Source of the DNA: JBIQKZ01 sp044464765 | GTDB taxonomy: Bacteria; Pseudomonadota; Gammaproteobacteria; Burkholderiales; Burkholderiaceae_B | Reading direction: 5' to 3' | Length of the DNA stretch: 64,000 bases | Assembly: GCA_044464765.1 (NCBI GenBank) | Contig: JBIQKZ010000015.1 | Location: forward strand, 54,455-118,454 | Shown here: in pieces, positions 1 through 8,111 of the stretch | Layout of the letters: every line of letters starts with the position of its first letter | Position numbering within the stretch: position 1 is the first letter of the stretch | Made by a program: the position numbers and the translations under genes | Notes under the pieces: generated by a model | What the model was told of the DNA's origin: nothing | The model's database searches: none | What the model saw: only the letters and a program-made list of their open reading frames with translations

Positions 1-93
1 ACCCACTGTACCGGAGTTGGCGATGTTGTTGCCAATGATGTCCAGTTCCTGCGCTGCGGCATTCAAACCGCTCAAGCCTTGACCGAAACTCAT
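1..93 (-). CDS. flgE: Flagellar hook protein FlgE, N-terminal fragment (cut by window edge)
   Basis: Thirty-one codons are visible before the window edge. They read MSFGQGLSGLNAAAQEL followed by IIGNNIANSGTVG, the conserved N-terminal D0 helix of hook, rod and hook-associated proteins. FlgE polymerises outside the cell into the hook that joins rod and filament. A GAGGT ribosome site lies just upstream of the ATG at 93. It follows flgD on the same strand with a 93-bp gap (94-186), the usual flgBCDE order. It could in principle be another hook/rod family member, but position after flgD makes FlgE by far the best call. Confidence 0.9.
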   Translation of the reverse strand, partial: MSFGQGLSGLNAAAQELDIIGNNIANSGTVG

Positions 94-186
94 GATTTAC
101 CTCGTTTACGTGTTGACTGCGTTTAACGTTGAATTTAAATATGAAGCGGTGGCGCCCTGCCTAGGCCGCCCGACGGCTAGAAGCCC

Positions 187-894
187 CTACATGATTTTCC
201 GAATGTCGAAAAGCGAATGCGTGCCGGCCAGCCCCAAATCCAGTTGAAGCCCGCTGGACGCGTAGGACACGCTGGATACCCGGCCCGATGTCAGTGCTTC
301 GGCCGGCACCGGATTGCCATCGGCGTCCATTGCCGCCACCTGGACAACGTACGCGCCATCCGCCAACGGCAGGCCAGAGTCGTCTTTGCCGTCCCATTGC
401 AAATTCAACACACCGGCCGGTTGAGGATCAAGCTGTATCTGCCTGACCGCCTTGCCGCCGCCATCCGTGATGGTGACGACCACCTTGGCCGCCGGCGAGA
501 TGACGTCCACGCCAAAGGCCGTGGCCACTTTGGTCGTTACGCCATCCTGCGTGGAGCTGCCCAACGACACTTTGGAGCCCGGCACAAGAACATCTTTACC
601 GATCAGGTTGGCCGCCTGCATGGACTGGGACAGATCCATTTGCCCCGACAGGGCCAGCAAAGTATTGTTCAACTGCGTGATGCCATTGACGGTGGATAAC
701 TGCGCAATCTGCGAAGTCACTTCCGCGTTATCCATGGGATTCAAGGGATCCTGGTTGCGCAACTGGGTGACCAGCAAGGTCAGGAACTGATCCTGAGTAC
801 CTGCCACCATCTCCTGGCCCGCGCCACCCGACACTTTCGCAAAGGCCTGGGCGCCTGCGGCATTACTGTCGGTCGTTGAATTTACGGTCGTCAT
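187..894 (-). CDS. flgD: Flagellar hook cap / assembly scaffold FlgD
   Basis: FlgD caps the growing hook and is needed for FlgE polymerisation. The 235-aa product has the conserved N-terminal block (residues ~30-75, DQFLTLLVTQLRNQDPLNPM and the following TSQIAQLSTVNGI) and a C-terminal FlgD Ig-like/tudor region with QWDGKDDSGLPLADGAY. Length is normal for the family. The ATG at 894 is preceded by a GGGGAG ribosome site. It lies 73 bp after flgC and before flgE on the same strand, consistent with a flgBCDE operon under FlhDC control. Confidence 0.95.
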   Translation of the reverse strand: MTTVNSTTDSNAAGAQAFAKVSGGAGQEMVAGTQDQFLTLLVTQLRNQDPLNPMDNAEVTSQIAQLSTVNGITQLNNTLLALSGQMDLSQSMQAANLIGKDVLVPGSKVSLGSSTQDGVTTKVATAFGVDVISPAAKVVVTITDGGGKAVRQIQLDPQPAGVLNLQWDGKDDSGLPLADGAYVVQVAAMDADGNPVPAEALTSGRVSSVSYASSGLQLDLGLAGTHSLFDIRKIM

Positions 895-967
895 TCAGGC
901 TCCCCGGCAATCTGGCGAATTGGAAGAATTCAAAGCAGCGGTGCGGATGAAAAGGATCATGCACACG

Positions 968-1384
968 TCATTGACCTATCGACAAGGTGCGAGTCAGCAG
1001 GCTTTTGGCTGTGTTGATGACCTCGACATTGGCCTGATAGGCCCGCGACGCTGAAATCATGTTCACGGTTTCCGCCACCACATCGACATTGGGCATGGCC
1101 ACATACCCGTCGGCATTGGCCAACGGATTCTTGGGGTCGTATTGCAAGCGCGGCGGCGCGGCGCTTTCAACCACACCCGCCACGCGCACGCCGCCCACCG
1201 CCGGCGCATAGGCCTGGCCGGGCGCCGGCGCCATCTGGAAGACCACCTGGCGCGCCTTGTAGGGCTGACCATCCGGACCGGCCACACTATTGGCATTCGC
1301 CATATTGCTGGCAGTCACATTCATGCGCTGCGACTGCGCTGTCAAGGCGGAACCCGCGATCTGGAAAATACTCAGTGAAGACAT
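968..1384 (-). CDS. flgC: Flagellar proximal rod protein FlgC
   Basis: The 138-aa product is a rod component in the periplasmic drive shaft. The N-terminal rod motif reads NVTASNMANANS (residues ~22-33), and the C-terminal helix reads NVDVVAETVNMISASRAYQ with a terminal TAKSLLTRTL block. Both are typical of FlgC. Its start lies 19 bp after flgB, and both genes belong to one minus-strand operon with flgD and flgE downstream. The length is standard. Confidence 0.95.
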   Translation of the reverse strand: MSSLSIFQIAGSALTAQSQRMNVTASNMANANSVAGPDGQPYKARQVVFQMAPAPGQAYAPAVGGVRVAGVVESAAPPRLQYDPKNPLANADGYVAMPNVDVVAETVNMISASRAYQANVEVINTAKSLLTRTLSIGQ

Positions 1385-1403
1385 CGTGCAACCTTGTAGC
1401 TGG

Positions 1404-1811
1404 TTATTGCTGGAGCGCGGACAGCATGGTCTTGATACGCTGTGAAATAACGGTCAGATCGGTCTGGTACCGTAGCGTGTTGTCGGCAAACTGCACCCGT
1501 TCCACGTCCATGTCGACCGTATTGCCATCCAGGCTAGGCTGGAGCGGTTGGCGGTACAGCAATTGCGCATCGTCGGGCGCAAACGCCTGGGCCGGAATAT
1601 GGCGCTCGGACGTCAACGTCAACTGGGTGTCGGCCAGGCGCATGTTGTGCCCCATCGCTTCGCGCAACGCCGCGCCGAACGCGAAATCGCGCGCCTTGTA
1701 GTTGGGCGTATCGGCATTGGCGATATTGGAAGCCAATACCTCCTGCCGTTGCTGGCGCAAGCTGATCGCCGTCTGGAAAAAATCTAGGTCCGCGCCAATT
1801 CGATCTGTCAT
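1404..1811 (-). CDS. flgB: Flagellar proximal rod protein FlgB
   Basis: I place the start at 1811, giving 135 aa beginning MTDRIGADLDFFQTAISLR. A longer in-frame reading to 1940 adds an arginine-rich stretch without family character. The rod signature ASNIANADTPNYKARDFAF (residues ~28-46) is clear. FlgB forms the proximal rod next to the MS ring. It is the first gene of the minus-strand flgBCDE set and is divergent from flgA, so the 206-bp gap 1812-2017 should contain both promoters. Confidence 0.94.
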   Translation of the reverse strand: MTDRIGADLDFFQTAISLRQQRQEVLASNIANADTPNYKARDFAFGAALREAMGHNMRLADTQLTLTSERHIPAQAFAPDDAQLLYRQPLQPSLDGNTVDMDVERVQFADNTLRYQTDLTVISQRIKTMLSALQQ

Positions 1812-2017
1812 CTGCCACTCGTGGAAGGTTCGATTACGCTGCCCGGCGCGCCGCTTGACAGCACGCCAACACGCAGCCTGCATAGCGGCGGCAAGCCGAC
1901 CGCTATTGGATACGAAACATGGTAAGGCCCAGGTCCACAATACAAACCTTGAAAAAGGCCGCTATTTGTCCGTCAGTTCCAGCGATGGCGCGCAGGCCTC
2001 GAACTTAAAATGCCATC

Positions 2018-2719
2018 ATGCGAATGATTCTTGCGCCTACCCTTGCTTCGGCGACTCTGTTCTGCGCCCTGCCCCTGCGCGCCCAAACCGCTCATACCTT
2101 CCTGAGCGCGGCTGATCTGGAGCAGCAAGTAAGCGACTTTCTACAGGCGCAAGCCGACACATACAACGGCCAGGCACAGATTGTGGTGGAGCCGCTCAGA
2201 GCCGAGCAGTTGGCCCCCTGCACCCAGGCCCAGGCATTTTTGTCGGGCGGGGCACGCCTGCGCTCACGACTTTCTGTCGGCATACGCTGCCTGGCGCCCC
2301 AGAACTGGGTGAGCTATACCCAGGCCAACCTGGCCATCCTGGGCACATACTATGTCACCAGCCGTGGTCTTCAGCCCGGTTCCGTCATCAACGATAACGA
2401 CCTGCAAGCCCGCGAAGGCGATCTTCTTCGCCTGGCCAACGGGATCGTCCATGATCGCGAGCTTCTGATCGGCAGCATCACGACCCGGCGCATTGGCCCG
2501 GGCAGCCCCATCAAGGCCAATGCGCTACGCAGCGCCGACTCCATCGAACGGGGGCAAAATATACGCCTCGAGGCGCGCGGCGCGGGGTTCGTTGTGAACA
2601 GTCATGGCGTAGCCCTGGAAGGCGGAGAACCCGGCACACAGATCAAAGTGCGCACCGCCAGCGGCCAGGCGGTTAGCGGCACCGTGCTGAACGCCGGCAC
2701 GGTGCTCGTCCTGATGTAG
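2018..2719 (+). CDS. flgA: Flagellar P-ring assembly chaperone FlgA
   Basis: FlgA is a periplasmic chaperone for assembly of the P ring (FlgI). The 233-aa product starts with a signal peptide (MRMILAPTLASATLFCALPLRAQ, cleavage probably after the AQ near residue 23). It ends with a SAF-type beta-clip domain that includes RPGS-like and 'GQAVSGTVLNAGTVLVLM' elements at the C terminus. An alternative ATG two codons in would hardly change the signal peptide. It is divergent from flgB and 89 bp ahead of flgM. Confidence 0.93.
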   Translation: MRMILAPTLASATLFCALPLRAQTAHTFLSAADLEQQVSDFLQAQADTYNGQAQIVVEPLRAEQLAPCTQAQAFLSGGARLRSRLSVGIRCLAPQNWVSYTQANLAILGTYYVTSRGLQPGSVINDNDLQAREGDLLRLANGIVHDRELLIGSITTRRIGPGSPIKANALRSADSIERGQNIRLEARGAGFVVNSHGVALEGGEPGTQIKVRTASGQAVSGTVLNAGTVLVLM

Positions 2720-2732
2720 AAGCCTGCACCCG

Positions 2733-2759
2733 TAAAGTTTTCATCCACCCTGCCGTTAC
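2733..2759 (+). promoter_or_regulatory. Near-consensus sigma-28 (FliA) promoter for flgMN
   Basis: The -35 box TAAAGTTT (2733-2740) is a perfect match to the enteric FliA consensus. It is followed by exactly 11 bp and the -10 box GCCGTTAC (2752-2759, consensus GCCGATAA, 6 of 8). It sits 49 bp before the flgM start codon and just after the flgA stop. This gives flgM-flgN a late-class promoter separate from flgA. The promoter class comes from the known consensus; activity is inferred. Confidence 0.85.
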
Positions 2760-2808
2760 AAGCTACTATACTGACCCCTTAAGCGACCCAGCATTACCGG
2801 AGCCTCTC

Positions 2809-3087
2809 TTGAAGATCACACCTTCCGCCAAGAATCCCATCGTCAACGCGGTCTCCCCCTCGCGCGGGCAGGGGGCGTCGGCGGCCTCTGCCTCGCCTGC
2901 CGGGAAGAATACCGTCGAACTCAGTCCGGCCGCCCGGCAACTGGCCAATCTTCAGAACAGCAGCAACGATATCGACATCGAGCGCATCCAGCAGATCAAA
3001 GACGCGATCGCCGCCGGCGAGCTCAAGATCAACCCCGGCCGCATCGCCGACTCGCTTCTGGTCAGTGTTCGAGAACTGCTTAAGTAA
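2809..3087 (+). CDS. flgM: Anti-sigma-28 factor FlgM
   Basis: FlgM binds and inhibits FliA until it is exported through the finished hook-basal body. The 92-aa product starts at TTG 2809 (MKITPSAKNP), with CGGAG upstream. The rare start may limit its level. The C-terminal half holds the FliA-binding helices (VELSPAARQLANL, then IDIERIQQIKDAIAAGELKI and ADSLL). The N-terminal half is low-complexity and probably disordered, as is known for the family. It has its own sigma-28 promoter and is followed 6 bp later by flgN. Confidence 0.94.
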   Translation: MKITPSAKNPIVNAVSPSRGQGASAASASPAGKNTVELSPAARQLANLQNSSNDIDIERIQQIKDAIAAGELKINPGRIADSLLVSVRELLK

Positions 3088-3093
3088 ACCTCC

Positions 3094-3567
3094 ATGACAC
3101 CCGCTTCTCAACGCCTGCTCAAGAGCTTGCACACAGAAATCGCTCTCATCCAACGGTTTCTCCTGGCGTTGCAAGCCGAATCCCGCGCCCTGGAATCACC
3201 CGATCTGCCCGATGCCTTAAGTGCTTCCACCCTGAAAAAAAACGCGTGCGCCGATCTGCTGACCCGGGCAAATCACGAGCGTGGCGGCATACTGCAAGAG
3301 CTTGGTTTTAGCGACGACCGTCAGGGGCTTGAAAGCGCTGCCCAGGACCAGCCGTCGTTGCAGGCAGCCGTGCGCGAATTACTCGAACTCGCCGAGCAGG
3401 CCCGCCAATTGAACGGCGCCAACGGCGCTATTATCGACGTCCACCTGAAACATACCCAACAAACGCTTGATGGATTGCGCGCCCTGACGGGCGAAAACAC
3501 CCTGTACGATGCCAGCGGACGGACCCGCAAAACCACCGGCAACCAACGTAATATCAAGGCGGGTTGA
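3094..3567 (+). CDS. flgN: Flagellar export chaperone FlgN
   Basis: FlgN is the cytoplasmic chaperone for the hook-filament junction proteins FlgK and FlgL. The 157-aa, mostly helical product has alanine/leucine-rich heptad stretches (for example LLKSLHTEIALIQRFLLALQ at the start), the family's hallmark. Its place directly after flgM, with a 6-bp gap, supports the call. The C-terminal residues (SGRTRKTTGNQ) are basic and probably flexible. It converges on flhF; the 72-bp gap 3568-3639 shows only weak hairpins and no clear terminator. Confidence 0.88.
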   Translation: MTPASQRLLKSLHTEIALIQRFLLALQAESRALESPDLPDALSASTLKKNACADLLTRANHERGGILQELGFSDDRQGLESAAQDQPSLQAAVRELLELAEQARQLNGANGAIIDVHLKHTQQTLDGLRALTGENTLYDASGRTRKTTGNQRNIKAG

Positions 3568-3639
3568 CGCCGTCCCGTCTTTTTAGGCACGCTGGAACAC
3601 GGTGCCCGAAGCGGCCGGCGGCAAGCCCGGCCAACGCCG

Positions 3640-6000
3640 TCAGGCGCTCTCCATCATCGACTTCAATGCAAACAGCCGTAAAAGGAACGAAGCCGTCCTC
3701 GGCGTTGTCAATGGCGCCCCATGGGCAAGGGCTCTCAGTATCCGACGGGTATCGTCCGCGGCCTCGTCCCGCATCATGCTCCATGCCGCCACGCCGCACT
3801 GCATGGCCGGCGCCAGCAGGTCCAGACCGCCGAGGTCGGCCCCCCATTGCCCAGCGGCCGAAGTTTCTAGACCCCCCAGGCCCTGGGCTTTGGACAAATT
3901 GCTCCATTGACAAGCGGCATACCGGAACGCCGCCGGCAGATCGACGCGCAACAACAGCCACACCGCCAGGCTGGCAATCGGCACGCGAGCAGCGCCCAAA
4001 TCGGTCAACCCATAGATTGTTCTGAAGACTTTGCCGCTATCACGCCGCACCAAGCGCAAGCAAATAAGCCGGGCAAAGGTTTGCCGGCGCCCACGGGCCG
4101 CCAACATCACCGTTGCCTCGCCGACCCAGCACGTCAATGTCTGCGGATCCACTCCGGGCAGCCTATCAAGGGGCAACCAGGACATGGATTTTGCCACCGC
4201 AGCCACCGTTATTCGCCCCAGATCGTGCACGACACCCGTCGTACCCGCGCACGGAGACAGCCAAGGCAAGCCCGCCTCCGACAACTCAGCCCATAACCCA
4301 CCGTTTCCCTTATCAAACAGATGGACAACGGGCAGCAAGCCGACGCGGGCCTCCTGCACCCACGCGATCTGCCTGCGCAGAGCCTGGACCGCCGCCGGGG
4401 ATCGCGGCTCGGACTGTCCTGCGGAATCAAACCAGCCTTCCGGCTGCGCCACTTGCTGATAGGGCGATGTCAAGACCACACCATCCTCGCCACCCAGCAC
4501 GGTCGCGCTAAATTTACCCGACCGCCCCCCAACCAGGGATGCGCTGTCGTGCATCGCCAGCATGAGCTTCTGTCCGGACCGACTGCATTCACTGAGCGCC
4601 GCCATGAATAATTGCGGCCCACGCTCGGCCGACCGCGCCGGCCGGCGCTCGCCGGCACAATGACTGCGCCACAATGAATAAGCTGTCGAGCAGGCAAGGC
4701 TTTCGTCCACGTAGCGGCATGCATGCTCGAGATCGGCGGGAATCAGCGAGCCGCCGGCATGCCCCATCATGGCAAGCAAGCTCGGGGCCATGCGTGCTCG
4801 GGTACCCGGCGAAGCCGGCGGCGTTGTACTCTTCACCGCCTCGTTGGCAGGAATAAGCGCCGCCAGATCGGCCCGCGTCGGCGCATAAAGTCCCTGTGCC
4901 CCGTGGCCATGGGCCAAAGATCGATCGACCAGCGTTTGCGCCGCCTGATGTTGCAGATCCGTGGGCACTTTCTGACCCGCAGACACCCAATGGATAGGCA
5001 GTTGATAGCGTATCGACGTATCCAGCGCCATCCCCAGGCGGGAAGCCTCATCCACCTTAGTAATAATGCAACCGGCCAAAGGCGTGCCGCCATCATTGGC
5101 ATACGAGCGGGCCACCTCGTCCAGCGTGTCGCCGTGGCTGGATGCATTCAAGACCAGCAAACGCGTCACTCTGCGCGGAGAACGCGCCAGCAGGGCCGCC
5201 TGTTCCGCCACGTAGCCATCGCGCTGACTGATACCCGTGTTGTCGATCAGCACCACCTGTTGAGGCGTCAGATCAGCAACACGGGCCGCCAGCTCGTGGG
5301 CATCCTGAACCAGATGCACAGGCGTCTGCATCAGTTGACCATATTGTCTCAGTTGCTCATAGGCGCCGATGCGATAGGTATCCGTGGTGAGCAAAACAAC
5401 GTTTTCGGGGCCGAATCGTTGCACGCAACGCGCGGCGAGCTTGGCAACCGACGTGGTTTTACCCGACCCCGTCGGTCCCACCAAGGCAATCGCCATACCC
5501 GGTTGCCAAAAATCCTGTTCGCTCGCCAATATCGGCAAGTTTTCGACCAGCTCGTTGCGCGCCCATTGAAACGCCGCCCTGCCCGTCAAGTGACCCGGCA
5601 GCCGCGTCAGCATTGCCCGCAGCAGGGCGGTGCTAAAACCGCACCCCAACAGGCTCTGAAATAAGTCCACAGCCTGCGGCGCCCGACGCAGTTGGCCGCC
5701 CCACACCAGTTCGTCAATACGCGCCTCAAGAGCGCCGCGTACATCACCGATCGCCGTCAACAGCACCTCGTCAGCCGACGAGGAAGCGGCCTGGGGCACA
5801 CCACCCGCCTGGGTGGATGCCATGGGCGTAGTCGCCTGGCCGTGCTGTTCCTGCACGGCGCCGGTCTGGTCGGTCGCCAGAATTTCCACCCCGCCATTCA
5901 CTCGCCGATTCGAGACAATCAAGGCCTCGGGACCCAATGCCAGCCTTACCTGCCGCAAGGCCTCGCGATTGGTTGCGCCAAAGAAGCGGCTGATATTCAC
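3640..6000 (-). CDS. flhF: SRP-type GTPase FlhF with a long C-terminal extension
   Basis: FlhF controls flagellar placement and number. Residues 1-30 form the start of the B domain. The NG GTPase domain is clear: P-loop GPTGSGKTTS at ~175-184, DTYRIGAYEQL at ~207-217, DNTG at ~253-256 and TKVDEASRLG at ~314-323. From about residue 370 to 786 there is a further ~420-residue region with no motif I recognise; most FlhF proteins end near 400-500 residues. The start is GTG at 6000, overlapping the flhA stop (GTGA), so translation is probably coupled. No flhG (fleN) partner follows. Confidence 0.93.
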   Translation of the reverse strand: MNISRFFGATNREALRQVRLALGPEALIVSNRRVNGGVEILATDQTGAVQEQHGQATTPMASTQAGGVPQAASSSADEVLLTAIGDVRGALEARIDELVWGGQLRRAPQAVDLFQSLLGCGFSTALLRAMLTRLPGHLTGRAAFQWARNELVENLPILASEQDFWQPGMAIALVGPTGSGKTTSVAKLAARCVQRFGPENVVLLTTDTYRIGAYEQLRQYGQLMQTPVHLVQDAHELAARVADLTPQQVVLIDNTGISQRDGYVAEQAALLARSPRRVTRLLVLNASSHGDTLDEVARSYANDGGTPLAGCIITKVDEASRLGMALDTSIRYQLPIHWVSAGQKVPTDLQHQAAQTLVDRSLAHGHGAQGLYAPTRADLAALIPANEAVKSTTPPASPGTRARMAPSLLAMMGHAGGSLIPADLEHACRYVDESLACSTAYSLWRSHCAGERRPARSAERGPQLFMAALSECSRSGQKLMLAMHDSASLVGGRSGKFSATVLGGEDGVVLTSPYQQVAQPEGWFDSAGQSEPRSPAAVQALRRQIAWVQEARVGLLPVVHLFDKGNGGLWAELSEAGLPWLSPCAGTTGVVHDLGRITVAAVAKSMSWLPLDRLPGVDPQTLTCWVGEATVMLAARGRRQTFARLICLRLVRRDSGKVFRTIYGLTDLGAARVPIASLAVWLLLRVDLPAAFRYAACQWSNLSKAQGLGGLETSAAGQWGADLGGLDLLAPAMQCGVAAWSMMRDEAADDTRRILRALAHGAPLTTPRTASFLLRLFALKSMMESA

Positions 6001-8111
6001 GACTGGCCTCCACCTATCACTGCTGTAATGCGCATGATGCGTTCATCAGGTATTTCCAGATTGGACAGCACGCTGACCTGAGGCAAATGATGTCGCAAAA
6101 AACGCGACAGAGAAAATCGCAAGGCCGAAGGTGCGACAATCACCGGCGGATCGCCGTTCGTTTCTTGCACTTGCACCGCCCGCCCCGCTTCCGCCAGCAA
6201 GCTTTCAGCGAGCCCGGGTTCCAGCACGCCGCTGGCCGTCAAGGCCTGGGTCAACACCTGCTCAAGCCGAGGGTCCAGGCCAATGACGCGCATCTCCCCT
6301 TCCCCGGGGAACCACTGCTGGGTAATGGCGCGGCACAGCGCCGCGCGAGTCAGAGCCAGCAACTCCGCCGGATCCGGGCCTGCCCCGTTGGCATTCAGCG
6401 CAGCCAAGCGTGGCGCGTGCTCGTTCAACACTTCAATAATGGTGCGCATATCGCGGATGGAAACATCTTCGTTCAGCAAGCCGCGCAGCAGCTTTTGCAA
6501 CCCGCTCAGGCTGATCGTCTTGGGCACCAGGTCTTCGATTAGCTTGGGCGCCTCTTTGCCTACATGATCCAGCAACTGCTGAACCTCCTGGCGTCCCAGA
6601 AGATTGGCGCCATGGCGGTGCATCAAGTGATTCAGATGCGTAGCGATGACCGTTCCCGCATCGACCACGGTGTAGCCCGCAATCTGGGCTTGTTCTCGCA
6701 GTGAAACATCAATCCACACCGCCGGCAGGCCGAACGCGGGATCGGTCGTGACATTGCCCGGCAAGGTCATTGCAACCTCGCCTGGATCAATCGCAAGCCA
6801 TTGATCCGGCATGGCTGTTCCGCGCCCCGCCTCGACCCCGGAGAGCAGAATGCGATATTCATTGGGCTTGAGCTCAAGGTTGTCGCGAATATGAACCACG
6901 GGCGGCAGAAAGCCCATATCCTGGGCGAACTTCTTGCGCAAACTGCGTATCCGATGCAAAAGTTCGCCGTCTTGCGCATGATCCACCAGCGAGATCAAGC
7001 GGTAACCCACCTCCAGGCCCAGAGGATCGACCAAAGCGACATCGCTCCAGCTGGCTTCCGCCGCAGCCGCCTCGACCGCAGCCTGATTCTTGATGGGCTC
7101 CTGGGCCTGTTCAGCGATTTCGCGTTGCTGGCGCCGATACAGCATCCAGCCTGCGCCGGCCAAAATCAACGCCAGCAGCAAGAAGGCAAAATGCGGCATA
7201 TTGGGAATCGAACCCATGGCGCCAAGAATCCCCGCCGTAATGAACATCACGGTGGGGTTGCTGAGCATCTGACCCACCATCTGCTGGCCAACGTCTTCAT
7301 CCGTCGCCACGCGCGACACCACCACGCCCGCAGCAGTCGATATCACCAGAGCCGGAATCTGAGCCACCAAGCCATCGCCAATCGTCAGCAGCGTATAGAC
7401 CCTGCCCGCTTCGCCAAAGCTGAGCCCGTGCTGCGCCACGCCCACGATCAGCCCGCCCACAATATTGATCACCATGATCAATAGGCCGGCCACGGCGTCG
7501 CCACGCACAAACTTGCTGGCGCCATCCATCGATCCGTAGAATTCCGCCTCTTGGGCAACCTCCGCCCGCCGCCGCCGGGCTTCTTCCTCACCCACCAGGC
7601 CGGCATTCAGGTCGGCATCAATCGCCATCTGTTTGCCGGGCATGGCATCCAGGGTAAAACGCGCCCCGACTTCAGCAATACGCCCAGCCCCTTTGGTGAT
7701 CACGACGAAATTGATGATGACCAGGATAATGAACACAATAATGCCGACAGCGAAGTTTCCACCCACCAGAAAATGCCCGAATGCCTCGATGACCTGGCCG
7801 GCCGCGTCCGGCCCCTTGTGGCCATTCATCAAGACAACTCGGGTGGAGGCCACGTTCAAGGCCAGGCGCAGCAAAGTCGCGAACAACAACACTGCAGGGA
7901 AGGCGGCAAAGTCCAGCGGCTTTTTTGTGAACATCGCCACCAGCAGGATCATGACCGCGAGCGCGATATTGAAGGTAAACAGCAAATCCAGCACAACGGG
8001 CGCCAATGGCAATACCATCATCGCCAGCACCATCAGGATGAGCACGGGCCCGGCCATCAGACGGGCATGCTGCCCTCCATGACTCTTCAACACGGCAAGA
8101 AGCTGGCTCAT
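5997..8111 (-). CDS. flhA: Flagellar export gate protein FlhA
   Basis: FlhA is the large membrane gate protein of the flagellar type III export apparatus. At 704 aa it has the family length. The N-terminal half has about eight membrane segments and the FHIPEP-family core (GDAVAGLLIMVINIVGGLIVG and DAMPGKQMAIDADLNAGLV nearby). The C-terminal half is the cytoplasmic substrate-docking nonamer domain. The start ATG at 8111 overlaps the flhB stop (ATGA) and its own stop overlaps flhF, giving a tightly coupled flhB-flhA-flhF unit. Confidence 0.97.
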   Translation of the reverse strand: MSQLLAVLKSHGGQHARLMAGPVLILMVLAMMVLPLAPVVLDLLFTFNIALAVMILLVAMFTKKPLDFAAFPAVLLFATLLRLALNVASTRVVLMNGHKGPDAAGQVIEAFGHFLVGGNFAVGIIVFIILVIINFVVITKGAGRIAEVGARFTLDAMPGKQMAIDADLNAGLVGEEEARRRRAEVAQEAEFYGSMDGASKFVRGDAVAGLLIMVINIVGGLIVGVAQHGLSFGEAGRVYTLLTIGDGLVAQIPALVISTAAGVVVSRVATDEDVGQQMVGQMLSNPTVMFITAGILGAMGSIPNMPHFAFLLLALILAGAGWMLYRRQQREIAEQAQEPIKNQAAVEAAAAEASWSDVALVDPLGLEVGYRLISLVDHAQDGELLHRIRSLRKKFAQDMGFLPPVVHIRDNLELKPNEYRILLSGVEAGRGTAMPDQWLAIDPGEVAMTLPGNVTTDPAFGLPAVWIDVSLREQAQIAGYTVVDAGTVIATHLNHLMHRHGANLLGRQEVQQLLDHVGKEAPKLIEDLVPKTISLSGLQKLLRGLLNEDVSIRDMRTIIEVLNEHAPRLAALNANGAGPDPAELLALTRAALCRAITQQWFPGEGEMRVIGLDPRLEQVLTQALTASGVLEPGLAESLLAEAGRAVQVQETNGDPPVIVAPSALRFSLSRFLRHHLPQVSVLSNLEIPDERIMRITAVIGGGQS

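Noticed and set aside
4723..5664. A 313-codon plus-strand open frame opposite flhF
   Set aside because: It is antisense to the flhF GTPase domain, and its product is highly basic and without any family pattern.
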